From assembly GCA_004431415.1 (NCBI GenBank), contig QPMI01000240.1, positions 1 to 45,473 on the forward strand: 45,473 bases of DNA. The letters run 5' to 3'. This document shows positions 28,510-38,776 of the stretch, piece by piece. The translations under genes and the position numbers were made by a program. Position 1 is the first letter of the stretch, and each line of letters starts with the position of its first letter. The notes beneath the pieces were generated by a model. That model was not told the DNA's origin. It saw nothing but the letters and a program-made list of their open reading frames with translations, and did not search any database. This DNA is from Cyanophora paradoxa. Lineage: Eukaryota > Glaucocystophyceae > Cyanophorales > Cyanophoraceae.

Positions 28510-29330
28510 CCGGCCCGCAGCCGGGCGCGCGCGCCCCTCCAGAGTGCGCCGTTTTCGCCGCTATTTTCGCAGTCTACGCGTACGTCGCTTTCGAAATCTG
28601 CAGCACCGGCCTCCATTTTCGCAGCCTTTTGCGATCGTTGCAATCGCTCTGTTTAATTTAGAATGCGATGGCAAGCGCTTCGAATTCCCCGCGCGGCCTT
28701 CAGCTTGCCCGTCATCCGCTGGCGCCTGTTCAATTTCAGCGTGTCGACGTGTACATGTTGGGGGCTATCCCCGAATTTCGAAGCGGCCGCAGCGGACCGG
28801 CGGGCCCGGCCTCGGGAAAGCCGAGCGGCCGCCGGCGGGGGCCGGGGCCTAGCAGGCGGCGAGGTCGGCGTCCGCGAAGTCCTCCTCTTGCGCGCGCGCG
28901 CGGCACCGCCGGTCGGTCGCGATATCGATCGGATCGGATCGGAGCTATCACAGTATGTCTAGCCCCGGCGGGGCGCCTGAGCCTCGGAGGCTGCACGCTT
29001 TAGATTCATGTTTTATTCGATTTTGCGAGACTGCACTGCAGTCTGCAGTCCGACGGTAATTCGCAACTGCAATATTGATTGGCTTCGGCTTTAAATTCAG
29101 CTCGAGCTCATGATCATGATCAGCAGCTCCGCCGGGCCGCATCCTCGAATTGAAGGACGCAGGCAGCAATTGCAAGCCGCGACGGCGCCAGGCGCGAGTG
29201 CGCGCGGCAAAACTAAACTAGTAAAGAGGCACCGGAGGACGCGCTGGCCCCGGCCACAGTACACATCGAAATTAACAAAAACGCTCGCCGAGTCGATCGC
29301 GAGCAATGACGACTGCTTTGCATCTACTCC
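28510..29330. other. No gene seen
   Basis: Mixed-composition DNA with short open frames only. It contains a palindromic GATATCGATCGGATCGGATC tract near 28,920. I see no splice pattern or motif that supports a gene. Confidence 0.45.
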
Positions 29331-30014
29331 TGTCTCTCTGAGAGCGATCCGACCCGGGCGGCGGGGGGCGCCACGGTGCGCCCGCTGGGATCCGCTCCGA
29401 GGCTCGGATTGGTGCGGGCTTGGATCCGATCCGACCCGACGGGAGGCCGGCGGGGCGGGGTCAGATCCAGGCGGCGACGCCGGGCTCCCCGTCGAGCTCG
29501 GGCCCCTCCCCCGCGAGCCACGGCTCGGGCTCCTCGAGGGCGCCCCAGGCGGCCCAGGCGGCCTCCCCCTCGAGGGCCTCCGGGCGAGCTCGAGGGAGAG
29601 CTCCTGCAGCGCCTCCTCCAGCCGCCGCGCCGCGCACTCCTCCGGCTGCCGGGCCCGCTCAGCGCCGGGGCCGGCGGGGCGGGCGGGGCGGGCGGGGGGC
29701 GCACCTGGGGGCGGATCTCGTTCTGGCAGAGCTGGGGGCGGCTGCCCGCGCACGACGCGCACGACGAGGGGCGCCGCCGGCTCGTCCAGCGTCACCGCCA
29801 CCTCCGAGGCCTGTGCAGGCGGGCCGCGGCGCCACGCGTCAGGGCGCGGGCCGGGGGCCGCGGGCCGGGGGCGCGCCTCGATGAAGACGGTCTGCTGGGG
29901 CGCGGCCGCGCTGATCTGCGTCGCCGGCGCGTCGACGTCGACCGCCACCTCCGGGGATCGACACGCTGACGGGGATCTCCCTGCGGCGCCGGGGCGCGCG
30001 CGCCGGAGGCCGGT

Positions 30015-30048
<34 letters not shown>

Positions 30049-32641
30049 CGGCGCACGGCATGGTGATGGCGATGGGGTCCTGGGCAGGTGGACGGCGACG
30101 CGGGCGCCGGGAGGCTGACGTCGACGGCCGGGGCCGGGACCTCCACGCGGATCGGGCCCGCCGGCGCGTCGACGTGCACGGGGTACTCCGGCACGCTCAC
30201 GAGCACCGGCTGCATCGGCACGTTCGCTGCGGCGGCGGCGCCGGCGCCGGCGGCGGTGAGCTCGAGACCGTCGGGTCGGGGCCGGCTCCGCTGGAGGCTC
30301 GGGGACGGGGCGGGGGCGGGGGGCGGGGGGGGGGAGGACCGACGGAGGGCCCCTCGGGGATCTGGACGTAGAGCTCCTGCGGCTCCGGCGAGATCCGCAC
30401 CTGCGCGGGGGCGACCGGCACGCGCTGCTCCCCCGCCACCTCCCCGACGCTCACCTCCGCCGCCGGCACTGCGCCCCGCCCGGTCGCGGTCGGCCGCGGG
30501 GTCGGAGGGGGGAGGGGCGCCGGGGGCCGGGGGCACCGAGGACGTCGACGTGCTGGGCGGGGCGACGGCGCCGACGGCCTCGGCGGCCCCCGCGGCGCGC
30601 ACGGCGACCGACCTGCTCGGGCGCTGGGGCGGATGCGCTCAGCGGGGCGGCGGCGGGAACCGCGGCGGCGAAGGCCTCGCCCAGCGGCAGGCTCGCCCGC
30701 TCGAAGCTGACCTCCGCGACCCCTGCCCCGGGGCCCCCGCCCGCCCCGCGTCGGGGTCGGGGTCGGGGTCGGGGGCGGGGGCGTGGGGGGGGCGGGGAGC
30801 GTCGGGCCCGGGCTCCCCCCCTCCTCGGCGACGGTCTGCGCCCGCCCCGAGGCGGAGGCTCGCGGGGAAGAGCGCCGCCTGCGCCCCCGTCGGCGGGGCG
30901 GGGGGGGGGGGGGACGTCGGCGAGGGCCGGCAGCGCCCCCGCCGCGCCGTGAGGGGCGCGGGGCGGGGCGGAGGAGAGGGCGGGCCGGGGCGGACCGGCG
31001 CCCGGGCGCTCGCGCGGCGGCGCCGTAGCCGAAGTCGCCGTCGCCCGCGCTCGCGGGGCGCCAGAGGCGCGGCAACCCTGCCCCGCCGGCGTCGCGGGGG
31101 GCGGGGGCGGGGCGGGGCGGGGCGGGGCGGGGGCGGGCACCGCCGGCGCTGCACTCGAGGTGGCTGTAGGAGCCGGCGGCGTCCCCCTCGGCCCCCGCGG
31201 GGCCCGCGCCCCCGAGAAGGCGGGGAGGGCCTCGAGGGAGGGGCGGCGGGCGCCGGCCACGAGCAGGTCCACCGAGCCGGCGGGGGCCGCCCGGGGGCCC
31301 CGGGGCGGGGAGGGGCGCCCTCCTCGAGCTCGGGGCCCGCGGCCCCCGCCGGCGTCGCCTCCTCTTTCTCCTCCTCGGCCTACTCGGCGCCGGAGGGGGC
31401 GGGGGGGCGGCCTCGTCGTCGTCCTCCTCCTCGTCGTCCTCCTCGTCGGCAGAGTCCTCCTCGGGGCCGGGGACAGCCCCTCGGCGGCATCCCCCGCCGC
31501 GTCCGCCTCCTCGCGATCGCCGGAGGGGTCCGCGGCCTCCTCCGCCGCCCCGGCCCCCGCGGCGGGGGCGGGGGTGGCGGCGGCCTCGGAGGCGGCCGCG
31601 GGGCCCCGGGGGGGCCGGGCCGGCGAGCCCTTGGCAGAGAGAGAGCGGCGCCCGGGGCAGACGCGGCGGGGCCCGAGCCCGCGGTGGCGCCGGCGGCCCG
31701 GCGGCCCCGGCGGCCTGCGGCGGCGCAGTCAGGGGCGGCCCCGCCCCGCCCCGCCCCGCCCCGCCCCCGCTGCACCGCGTCGCCGTCGCCGTGGTGGTCG
31801 TGGGAGGCGACGGGGCTGACGGCGGCGAGGGCGGCGTGCGCGGAGCTCTGCGACCCGCCGCGTGGGTGGACGCGGCGGGCGGGGCCGGCGCGGGGCCGGC
31901 GGCCGCGCACCTTGAAGACGCCGACGGAGGCGGCGGGGGGGCGGCGGCGCCCTCCGCGGGGCCCGGGGCTACGCCGCCGCCGGCAGCGTAGGCGGGGCCG
32001 GGCGCGGCGGCCTGCGCGGGGGCGTCGGGGCGCGAAGAAGCGCGGGGCGGGCGGGGCGGGCGGACGTGGCTCGCGTCGGGGGCGGCGCCGTCGGCGCAGT
32101 TGCAGCCGCAGACGGTCGGGTCTCGCAGTGGCCGTGCACTTCTGGCCTGCGCGGCGCGCACCTCAGAGGCGGTCCGGCAGCACGGCGGGGCGGGCGAGGC
32201 GCGGAGGGCGCGCGCGGGGGCCGGTTGAGGGCCCGAGGTCGCACTCCTCGCGCCTCCGCGCCCGTCCCCGCACACTGCCGCCCGCCCGTCAGCCGCCGCG
32301 CCGCGCCGTGGAGCGGGCCGGGGGGGGCGGAGGCCGGACCGGCGGAGGGCGCAGCGGCGGTGCAGCCCGAGTGGCGGTGCGTTCAGCGCGCCGCGTCGCT
32401 GGGCGGGAGCGGGGCGGTGAGAGGGCGGGGGCTCGAGCTTCAGAGGCGAGGCGGGGCGCACCAGCCTCCCCGCGTCAAGGCAGCCGTCCCGCAGACTGCG
32501 AGAGGTCGGCGGGCAACGCTGGGCAAGTCAGAGGGGCCCGGGCGGGCGACCGGGGGCGACGACGGCGCAGTCCTCCGAGCAGCCGCTGCACTTGTCGCCG
32601 TTCGCGTCGCCTGCGGGGGCGTCAGGGCGCGGGGCGGGCAG

Positions 32642-32686
<45 letters not shown>

Positions 32687-33022
32687 CGCGGGCACCGATT
32701 CGCACCTCGCCGATCTCCACCGCCGTTCCCGCACACTGCGCCCCGCGCGCCGTGGCCGGGCGCCGGTGGGGGGCGGGGCGGGCGGCGGGCGGACGGGGAG
32801 GTCGCGGCACTCGACGGCCGGCGCCCGCTCGGGCACCGGCACCTGCGCGCGGCCCGCGCCCGCGTCGGGGGGCGCGCAGCGGAGGCCCGGGACCGCGCCG
32901 GTGAGGACGGCCGGGCCGAGCTCGCACACGGCCGCCTGCGGCACTCGCCGTACGCGTACGCGTCGGAGGAGGAGCAGCAGCAGCGGGAGGAGGAGGGGCG
33001 GACCGGTCTGGGCGGCCATCAT
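29330..33022 (-). CDS. Putative secreted Cys-module, Pro-linker and V-P-V-type repeat protein (multi-frame)
   Basis: The minus-strand ATGs at 33,022/33,019 begin MMAAQTGPPLLLPLLLLLLR, signal-peptide-like. Short cysteine modules follow, separated by Pro-rich linkers: AVCELGPAVLTGAVPGLRCA; CAGTAVEIGEVRIGARAP; GDKCSGCSEDCAVVAPG; AVCGTAALTRGGWCAPP; TVCGCNCADGAAPDAS. Further down, beta-strand-like Val/Pro segments appear: VLVSVPEYPVHVDAPAGPIR, VEVPAPAVDVSLPAP, EVAVDVDAPATQIS, QQTVFIEARP, EVAVTLDEPAAPLVVRVV, QELYVQIPEGP. These are spread over all three frames and interrupted by C-rich stretches that may be introns, so exon borders are not given. A cell-surface or cortical structural protein is a reasonable guess, and more than one gene may be present. 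The opposite-strand long frames look like shadows. Confidence 0.4.
32644..32696. repeat. 53-base uninterrupted G tract
   Basis: Bases 32,644-32,696 are all G on the plus strand. On the minus strand this gives a polyproline run between two Cys modules of the putative secreted protein. Such a tract is expected to form G-quadruplexes and to be length-unstable. The true length may differ from the assembly. Confidence 0.95.
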
Positions 33023-33538
33023 GACGAAGCCGGCCCCGGGGCCCCCGCCCTCCGCCGCCCCGTGCGCGTCCCCTTGCGGCTGCCGCCCCGCGTCAGGCGC
33101 GGCCGGCGCCGCGGCCGCGCGCGCGGCGAGGGGATGCGCCGACATGGTCCGAGGTTCGAGCGAACGTTAACGTTACGGTAACCGACCGAGCTGTGCCGTT
33201 CCGGCGTCAGATGTCGACGAAGCGCGCAGCGTCGACTGGGGAAGCTCAAGGGACGCGCGAGGCGAGACGGGCGAGCTGGCTCGCTTGATGTCGACCGCTT
33301 GGCTGATATCGATGCGCGAAGACTAGCGATTCGCGTGAGCGCACCGGTGCGCGAGTTCGAACTTGGAACGCGAAGCCGGTTGAAGGCAAGCGCCGCGCCA
33401 CGTACACGTGCGCGTACACGCAGAGCGCCTCATGCATGCGCAGGCAGCCAGCATGCGCATGCTTGCTGCGACCATCCCCGCCCTCTACCCCCGCCTGTTG
33501 TCCCCCCGGCTAACTCGGCCGGGTACAGGTCAGACACG

Positions 33539-33796
33539 ATGGAGCCGCCAGAAGCCCAGCCACCGCCCGAAGCGCACCAACAATCGCTGGAAATTCAGCA
33601 GCAGCTCCAACCGGACTCGTTTGACGCTTGTCTAGCTCGTCAGATGAAAGCGTCGGTGGGTTCGGCCTGTACCGCGCTCCCGCACACGCCCCATGGCTGT
33701 CTCCATCCATTTGAGCGCATGGGCCTCCTCCGAGTTCTCCCGGCCGAGCTAGCGCGAAGATTATTCTCCGGTTTATCCTCGCGGTCCCACCGCTAG
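33539..33796 (+). CDS. Gln/Pro-rich 85-residue ORF, unidentified
   Basis: ATG 33,539 begins MEPPEAQPPPEAHQQSLEIQ, continues QQLQPDSFDACLARQMKASV and ends LLRVLPAELARRLFSGLSSR SHR before a TAG at 33,794. Codon use is mixed and less GC-extreme than its surroundings. The amphipathic C-terminus (VLPAELARRLFSGL) looks protein-like. A possible acceptor (GGTACAG) sits 12 bases before the ATG. It may be a short protein or the first exon of a plus-strand gene continuing past 33,800. No family is recognised. Confidence 0.35.
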   Translation: MEPPEAQPPPEAHQQSLEIQQQLQPDSFDACLARQMKASVGSACTALPHTPHGCLHPFERMGLLRVLPAELARRLFSGLSSRSHR

Positions 33797-33996
33797 AAAA
33801 CCGCCCTAGAGCTTCTTTCTCTTCACATGAGCGTTGATTGTCCGCGCCATCCGTCGCACGACGTGCTCCGCAACCGGCCTTCCTGCAATCTGCAGTTGGC
33901 CCAGCGATGGCGCACGCCTTTTGCGCCGCTTTTCGCCGGCGTCCGTGTTAAAAGCGCCCGTCACCCTCCGCGACGCCCCAGCCGCCTGCTCCTCGC

Positions 33997-34860
33997 CCAA
34001 CAAGCGCCGGGCCGCCGCTAACAACGCGGCGCGGAACAGAGGCGGCGGGGGGAGATCTACCGGCGGACGCTGAAGCTGCTGCTGCTGCGGCACCTCTCAA
34101 GTACCGCGGCGCCGGCATCGCCCGCGACGTCTTCGAGGGGTGCCGCCCCGCCCCGCCCGGCGCCGAGGGCGGGGCGGGGGAAGCGCGGAGAAGAGCGAGC
34201 GGATGAAGGCGGACCTGCGGGCGGCGGTGGGCGCGCGCGAGCCTGAGCTCCGCGCCGCCTTCCGCGCCGACTCTCTGGCCCGTCCCGTCCCGTCCCGCCC
34301 CGCCCCGCCCGCCCCGCCCGCCCTGACGCGGCGCAGGCTGCAGGAGCGGTGCGCCAGCGCGGGCGGGGGCGCTCCCCGCCCCCCGCCGACCCGGGGCGGC
34401 GCGCGCAGGTGCCGTCAAGTGGTTCCTGCTGCGGGCGCTGGAGCGCGAGTTCCGCGGGAGGCGGAGGGGTCCTGCGGGAGCTCGTGGCGTGCGGCGGAGC
34501 AGCGTCCCCGCCCTCGCCCGCGCCTTCGAGGCGGCGACGGCCTCGGCGCTCCCTCGCCACCGAGCTCGCCCGCCTCGCGGGCGTCCGCCGCTCTCTCGCG
34601 CCGGCGAGGCCGAGGCCGGGGCTGAGGGCGAGGGCGGGGGCGAGGCGGGCCTGCCGCGGCCGTGGCGCTGCGCGTCGGCGGCAAGCGCGTCCGCGTCCAG
34701 GCGAGGACCCCGCGCCCCCAGCCCCGCCCCGGCCCGCGCCCCTGACGCCCCTGACGCCCCGCGCAGTGCCTCGCCGTGCGGCGCAGGACGCGCGAGGCGG
34801 GGCCCCCCGACGCCGCCGGCGCCCAGGCCTGACCCCCGCCCCGAGGCCCGCGCCCCAGGC
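33997..34860 (+). CDS. Possible spliced gene, product unknown
   Basis: Exon-like stretches on the plus strand: EIYRRTLKLLLLRHLS then KYRGAGIARDVFEG (one-base frame step between them, about 34,055-34,137); KSERMKADLRAAVGAREPEL with RAAFRADSL (34,190-34,280); LQERCASAG after an acceptor at 34,336 (GGCGCAG); AVKWFLLRALEREF after GCGCGCAG near 34,408. CCCCG-rich blocks between them resemble introns of the dehydrogenase gene. The translation is helical and charged, and I do not recognise it. Later sequence to 34,860 is low-complexity with several TGACGCC repeats. Confidence 0.25.
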
Positions 34861-35352
34861 CGCCTTTTCCCCTCGATCCTTTGCAGCAGGCAGTGCGTAT
34901 GTGAGGCAGCAGCAGTCGATCCTCCGCCCCGCGGGGCGATGTACAGCAGTCAGTCAGTCAGCTTATTCTCCAGTCGTTTCAGGTTTCAGAGCGTATGCAG
35001 CAGGCGCTTTCGTGAGCTTGTGCTTATTCCAGTTCGTGCCTTGCCGGTGTCAGGCTGCCCGCTCCGACGGAGCACTATGCAGTTGGCAGCTAGATGCCTC
35101 GTTTTCATTGTGACCGAAACCGCCTCCGGTCCCGAGAGCGGGTGGGCAAGCGCTAGCAGGAGCTGCGGCTGTCCCCGGGTCCCCGGCTCGCCGCGGTGCT
35201 GCATCTGCTGCGGCTGGCGCTTTGTCCTTGCACGGGACGCGGTGCCGGGGAGAGCCGCCAGCTTGAAGGCCGCCGGGCCGGGCTGAGCGAATCGGAGCCC
35301 ATATGCATCTCTACCCGTACCCCATCTCTCTTTTCTAACCCCGCCATCCTAC

Positions 35353-37240
35353 CCCATCTCTCTTTTCCGCGGGAACCACACCCGTACCCCGTATCTGCAC
35401 CCGTGGACCCGGTACCAATTCTCTTCAAGAATGCCTCGCCCCCCGGGGCCCGCCACCCTGCACGGCCCTCGGCCCGCGTGCGCAGGTGCAGCGGCTTGCA
35501 ATTGGTTCCGAAGACAGAAGCCCGCGCCGAGAGCCGAGCGGGAGGGGCCCGGGGCCGCCCCTCAGGCCCTGCTCTCGCTCCCCCGCCCGCCTCAGCCCGG
35601 CCCCGCCGCCCCCTCCCGATCGGAGGCGCCGGGCTGCCCGCCCCTCCGCGCGTCTCCCAGAGCCACCTGGCCCGCATCAGCCCCGGGGCGGGGGTACGGG
35701 GCCGGGCGGGGGTACGGGCACCGGTGGTAGTGGTGAGCATGTGGTCCTCGGGGCGCGCCTCGCGCCACTCGCCGCGGCAGAAGATCCGCCAGCTGTCCTC
35801 CGCGTACTGTACCCCCGTCGGAAGCCGGGGGGGTGGGGGCGAGCCGGGGGTACGGGCCTTGCCGACGCCGTGGAGCTGGGAGGGGGCCGTCCAGGGGAGC
35901 GTGAGGAACTCCCGCGCGAACCGCACCAGCGTCCTGGGGGTACCGCGCTCGGGAGGGCGGGGGTACAGGTCGGGGGGTGGGGTACCTGGCGCGCTTGTTG
36001 TAGAGGCCGAGGGGGGTGACGAGCTCGCGCAGCGCCCCCTGCGTCCCGGTCAGGGGGGTACGGGTCGAAGGGGGGTACAGGGACAAGGAGAGGTACGGGC
36101 CTCGTCGGCTGTGGCGAGCGCGGCGGCTGTGGGCCACCGCTCGAAGAGGACCCACACCACCGCCCGCACCTGTACCCCGCCCCGCCCAAGCCGTCGGCCG
36201 GGGTACACGGGTGGGCAGGGGGGAACGGGGCGTGCCTGGACGCCGCGGGTGCGGTTGAGGAGCAGCGGCGCCACGAGCGTCTTGTACGGGTCCCGCCAGA
36301 TCCGCTCCTGGGGGGTACCCGCTCGGGGCCGGCGGGGCCAGCGAGGAGGCCGGGGCGCGGAGCCGGCGGCGGGGCAGGGCGGGCCGCGCGCCGCTGCCGC
36401 CGTTCGACCCGCCGAGCGTGCCCGCGAGCCCGATGCTGAGGCGCCGCGTCCGCGGGCCGACCGGTACCGCAGCCGGAGGCTGCTCCGCCGGCCCCGGCGC
36501 GCCGGCCCCCGCCCCCTCCGCCTCCTCCGCGTTCCCTCTCCTCCTGCGCGTCGCTTCCCGCGGCCCGCCGCCGCCTCCCGCCGCCGGCGCTCGCGGCCCC
36601 GGGGCGGCGGCGGCCGCGCCGGTGTTGGGCCAGTACGCCGATCGCGTCGCGGGGCCTGCGGTCGCGTCACGGCGCGCGGCGGAGTCGGACGGCGAGCGCA
36701 CCGGCGCGCCTCCCGCGGCCGCCCCTCCCGCCGCGCCGGCGGGCCGGCGGCTCGTCTAGATCTGGCGCGGGCGCCGGCACCGCGTCCGCAGGAAGCGCTC
36801 TCTGACGCCGCGCCGTACGCGCGCCGCTCTGCTTCGTTCCGGCGCTCTGCAGAGATTCTCTTCGCGTCCGCTTCGCGCCCGCCGCCGCTGCTGGCTCCCA
36901 GTACTAGTACGCGGATCGGGTCGCTGCGGCGGATGCGGTTGGGATCGCGCGGCTCGAGGCGCGCGTGCGTAGCGTGCGCACCGGCGCGCTCCTTCAGCTT
37001 CCTCCGCTTCAGAGGCGCGCGCTCCGCCTCCTCGCCACCCTCGCCGGCGTACGGTTCCGCCTCGCCGGCTGCGCTCGAGCGGGGCGATTCAGAGGCTGCG
37101 CTACGCGATCTGCGCCTCGCAATGCACCTTCGGCACGCCCGCGCTTTGCCCGCTCAAGCTTCGAGGAGGAGGCCATCCGGGGGAGGAGCCTGTCGCGGGT
37201 ACGCTGCCGTCGCCTCCGCACATCTGATCTTCGCCGCTGC
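35353..37240. repeat. Segmental duplication, copy A (glycosylase gene plus upstream region)
   Basis: Matches 38,777-40,935 in the same orientation, from the TCTCTTTTC-CGGGAACC block through the glycosylase exons, the CTAGATCTGGCGCGG block and on to the GGTACGCTGCCG block. Divergence is moderate with many small indels, so this duplication is older than the 1.6-kb one. An inverted block of about 115 bp distinguishes the copies (36,331-36,445 against 39,896-40,010). Confidence 0.85.
35640..36307 (-). pseudogene. MBD4: MBD4-like DNA glycosylase, copy A (damaged)
   Basis: HhH-GPD glycosylase exons parallel copy B: ERIWRDPYKTLVAPLLLNRT (36,242-36,307), VVWVLFERWPTAAALATADE, ALRELVTPLGLYNKRAR, LVRFAREFLTLPWTAPSQLH, then YAEDSWRIFCRGEWREARPE with DHMLT. 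The family removes T or U from G:T and G:U mispairs at methyl-CpG sites; the helix-hairpin-helix (LHGVGK) and catalytic Asp (PEDH) are kept. Damage: the exon with ASPHGLIQ present in copy B is gone, replaced by an inverted block, and a base is missing after ATGCTCACC so HYHRWLWET is out of frame. Intron 2 here begins GT (CGCGGC/GTCCAG), where copy B has GC. It is head-to-head with the LRR gene. Probably a pseudogene, unless the indel is an assembly error and an alternative first exon is used. Confidence 0.7.
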
Positions 37241-37426
37241 CGCTCCGGTGTGCGAGCGTGTGCGTGCACCGTCGTATCCTGTAGCCTCTCGACCTGCTGC
37301 CGCTGCCAGGAGCCCGCCCGGACGCGAACGTGGACAAGTTTGAATTGCGGCGCCCGAATTCGGGTGCGCATGGGCGAGCCGCGCTTGCGCGTTCCTTTAC
37401 GCGCCTTAAAAGCGTCCTGCAGCGCA

Positions 37427-38700
37427 ATGTCAGGGTGGATCGCCAGGCAGAGGAAGCTTGCTTTACAGAATCAAAATCGGACCGCGTGGCCAACGGCTGA
37501 GATCGAGGAGGCGGGTCCCGCGAACATCGAATGGCTCGTGCTCGACTTCAACTGTCTCTCCAGCATTCCCAGCGAGGGACTGTTGAAGCTGTCGAAGCTG
37601 CGGCAGCTTGACATCGGCAACAATGAACTTTCGAATTCAGCGCTGCCGCCGGAGATCGCGCAGCTCGCAAGCCTGCGGAATCTGGACGTCAGCGGGAATC
37701 GACTGACAACTCTGCCTCGTGCAATTTGCGAGCTTTCCAGCCTGGAGAATCTGCAACTTGAAATGAACCGGCTGACGGCCCTCCCCGGGAGATCGGTGCC
37801 TAGCGGCCTTGCAAGTTCTGGAATTGAGCAACAACCACCTCACGGCGCTGCCGCCGGAGATCGGGCAGCTAGTCTGTTTGAGAGACCTGCAGGTGAGTTG
37901 TAATCAGCTGACAGCACTTCCTCCGGAGATCGGGCAGCTCGTCGCCCTGGAGGAGCTCCACGTGGATGGCAACAAGCTGACGGCCCTCCCCTCGGAGATC
38001 GGGCAGCTCGTCTGCCTGCAGGTTCTGGCCGCGCGCGAGAACTCGTTAATGACGCTCCCGCCGGAGATCGGGCTGCTCGAGGAACTGTACGATCTTGCCT
38101 TGGACGGCAACCCCCTCACGGACATGCGCCTGCCAGAGCACGTTCAAACCGACGACGACATCCTCGCCCATCTCCGCTCCCTTCACGCCCCTCCGGCCGA
38201 CGTGAGCTCACGAGCGCTGCGGCCCGCCCCTCTCTCTTGTCCCCTGACCCTCGCCCAGGACGAGGGGTCGGGCCTCCACGCCTGCTCCGCTTCCGCTTCG
38301 GCTGCCTCGGCAGCGAGCCCGGACACCGCGGGCAGCGCCGCCCCGTCGCCCGTGCGCGTGCCCCGCCGGCCGCCGCCCCGCAGCCTCGCCCGCGGCGCGC
38401 GCGCTCATCCGCGGCGCGGCAGGTGGCGCTGGAGGAGCCCGGGGAGGGGGCGGCGCGGCGGCTGGATTTCGGGGAAGCCGCCTGCGAGGGGCTCGAGGCG
38501 GAGGTCGCGGAGCTGCGCGGGCGCGTCGCGGAGCTGCGCGGCAGCGTCGCGGCGCTCGAGGCGGAGCTCGCCGCGCTGCGCGGGCGCAACGCCGAGCTCG
38601 AGGCCGCGCCAAGCGGCCGCGCCAAGCGGCGGCGCAAGGCGGGGCCCTCGCGCCCAAGTGACCGGTGCGCCGCCCCGCAGCCCCACGGGCGGGCCCGCCG
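37427..38700 (+). CDS. Leucine-rich-repeat and coiled-coil protein
   Basis: ATG 37,427 starts MSGWIARQRKLALQNQNRT. About nine LRRs of 23 residues follow, of the type LTALPPEIGQLVCLRDLQVS (short, Shoc2/plant-intracellular-like LxxLPxEIGxL). Two single-base deletions near 37,785-37,805 (around LTALP-EIG-A-LQVLEL) break the frame. LRRs end with LTDMRLPEHVQTDDDILAHL. A GT-AG intron (38,202-38,422) joins PPAD to VALEEPGEGAARRLDFG, and a coiled coil follows (LEAEVAELRGRVAELRGSVA, ALEAELAALRGRNAELEA) with a basic tail AKRRRKAG. The 3' end is uncertain because the frame stays open antisense to the next gene; 38,700 is nominal. A scaffold or signalling role by protein binding is likely for the family. 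It shares its upstream region with glycosylase copy A. Confidence 0.75.
38202..38422 (+). other. GT-AG intron, 221 bases
   Basis: GCCGAC/GTGAGCTCACG opens and GCGCGGCAG/GTGGCGCTGG closes it. Splicing is phase 0 and restores LRR-to-coiled-coil reading. The donor is canonical, unlike most introns of the two neighbouring gene families. Confidence 0.65.
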
Positions 38701-38776
38701 CGCCGCCCGACGCTGCCGTCGCAGACCCGCCGGCCTGGGCCCCTCTTCCATCCCTCGTCTCCCGTTAGTCCCTTTG

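Noticed and set aside
30088-32904. 938-codon plus-strand ORF
   Set aside because: Composition is Arg/Gly/Ala from C/G-rich DNA with no motif. Protein-like segments on the minus strand explain the region better.
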